Positions 44,623 to 45,125 of a stretch of DNA of 45,125 nt are shown piece after piece. Location: positions 1 to 45,125 of the forward strand of contig JAQXJU010000103.1 in assembly GCA_029009115.1 (NCBI GenBank). The letters run 5' to 3'. The notes below the pieces were generated by a model, which was not told where the DNA came from, did no database searches, and saw nothing but the letters and a program-made list of their open reading frames with translations. A program made the position numbers and the translations under genes. Positions within the stretch are counted from its first letter, which is position 1, and the number at the start of each line of letters is the position of its first letter. This stretch comes from Bacteroidales bacterium. Lineage in GTDB: Bacteria; Bacteroidota; Bacteroidia; Bacteroidales; UBA932.

Positions 44623-44654
44623 TTTGCAGAATAAAAAATTCTGTGCTACCTTTG
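44623..44654 (+). promoter_or_regulatory. Bacteroidota-type promoter for tRNA-Gly
   Basis: -33 TTTG (44623-44626), 20-nt spacer, -7 TACCTTTG (44647-44654), 10 nt before the tRNA. Confidence 0.75.
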
Positions 44655-44664
44655 CAATCCCAAC

Positions 44665-44737
44665 GCGGAAATAGCTCAGTTGGTAGAGCGCAACCTTGCC
44701 AAGGTTGAGGTCGCGGGTCCGAGCCCCGTTTTCCGCT
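44665..44737 (+). tRNA. tRNA-Gly (anticodon GCC), no encoded CCA
   Basis: GCGGAAA acceptor pairs TTTCCGC; anticodon arm AACCTTGCCAAGGTT; T-arm CGGGTCCGAGCCCCG. Confidence 0.95.
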
Positions 44738-44745
44738 CAAAAGAT

Positions 44746-44780
44746 GAACGACAGTCCTTGTGGCTGTCGTTCGGCGTTTT
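44746..44780 (+). terminator. Intrinsic terminator-like hairpin after tRNA-Gly
   Basis: GAACGACAG-N9-CTGTCGTTC stem followed by GGCGTTTT. Confidence 0.6.
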
Positions 44781-44883
44781 CAGAGATGATGGTTCCAGAG
44801 CCCGCGACCGAAACCGCACCCCCGAGGGGTCGCCGCGCAGCGGCGGGGGATAACGTAAAAGCAAAGGCATCGCCGCGCGATGC

Positions 44884-44910
44884 CGCGGGTCCGAGCCCCG
44901 TTTTCCGCTC
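44884..44910 (+). repeat. 27-bp direct repeat of the tRNA-Gly 3' end (original copy 44712-44738)
   Basis: CGCGGGTCCGAGCCCCGTTTTCCGCTC identical in both places. Confidence 0.95.
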
Positions 44911-44911
44911 C

Positions 44912-44957
44912 AAAGAATTAGAGGGTAACCCCCAAAAGGGTTATCCTCTAATTCTTT
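44912..44957. terminator. 20-bp stem-loop, probable bidirectional terminator
   Basis: AAAGAATTAGAGGGTAACCC-CCAAAA-GGGTTATCCTCTAATTCTTT, one G-T wobble. Confidence 0.6.
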
Positions 44958-45125
44958 ATGGTATCGTGCGACGGATGGCAGGGTACTGGGGTTGGCATGG
45001 GGTAGAAGAATATCTAGAGAGCTGACTTGTCATTTCACGGGATTGCTCAATCGGCCTCAGAGGTGCTTCTGACAGGGGTCTCCCTGACCGGTGAAATTCA
45101 CCTCGGAAGGCAATGTGCCCCAGAG

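Noticed and set aside
44676-45025. ORFs 44676-44870 (-) and 44696-45025 (+)
   Set aside because: They read through tRNA-Gly and the hairpin cluster (e.g. FERKTGLGPATSTLARLRSTN), a typical tRNA-derived spurious ORF.
45026-45125. Coding sequence at the right edge
   Set aside because: Short open frames exist on both strands but none gives a recognisable protein; needs more downstream sequence.

Overview
The window reads as a Bacteroidota (Bacteroidales-like) chromosome segment. Evidence: TAnnTTTG -7 promoter boxes, the lptD/amidase divergon, a long-N-terminus Rho, PPi-type PFK and a cysteate-synthase-like enzyme. From 1 to about 41,080 it is compact housekeeping sequence: mnmE, a GH2 glycosidase, rho, lptD, amidase, dnaA, pepD, rpe, birA, rsfS, ftsH, cdsA, psd, ispG, two envelope proteins, a RelA/SpoT homolog, yihY-like, ligA, pfp, clpP, a GH13, a TrmH-type methylase, a BamA/TamA-like protein, rarA, two small beta-barrel candidates, a cysteate-synthase-like protein, a CaCA antiporter, a 23S uracil methylase and an EamA transporter. 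From about 41,100 to the right edge it becomes accessory: a DUF5131 (phage Gp37/Gp68-like) gene with a coupled micro-ORF, decayed gene fragments, an IS1634/IS4-like element (42340-44476) with 13-bp terminal inverted repeats, and a tRNA-Gly(GCC) whose 3' end is duplicated 172 bp downstream among dense hairpins. The strongest candidate for something undescribed is a ~140-nt GC-rich multi-branched palindrome (42444-42583) abutting the transposase stop codon inside the IS. Also notable are an IspG with a long-type C-terminal domain but most of the expected insert missing, possible leaderless promoters, and almost no spacing at convergent gene junctions. No CRISPR array or complete defence system was seen.
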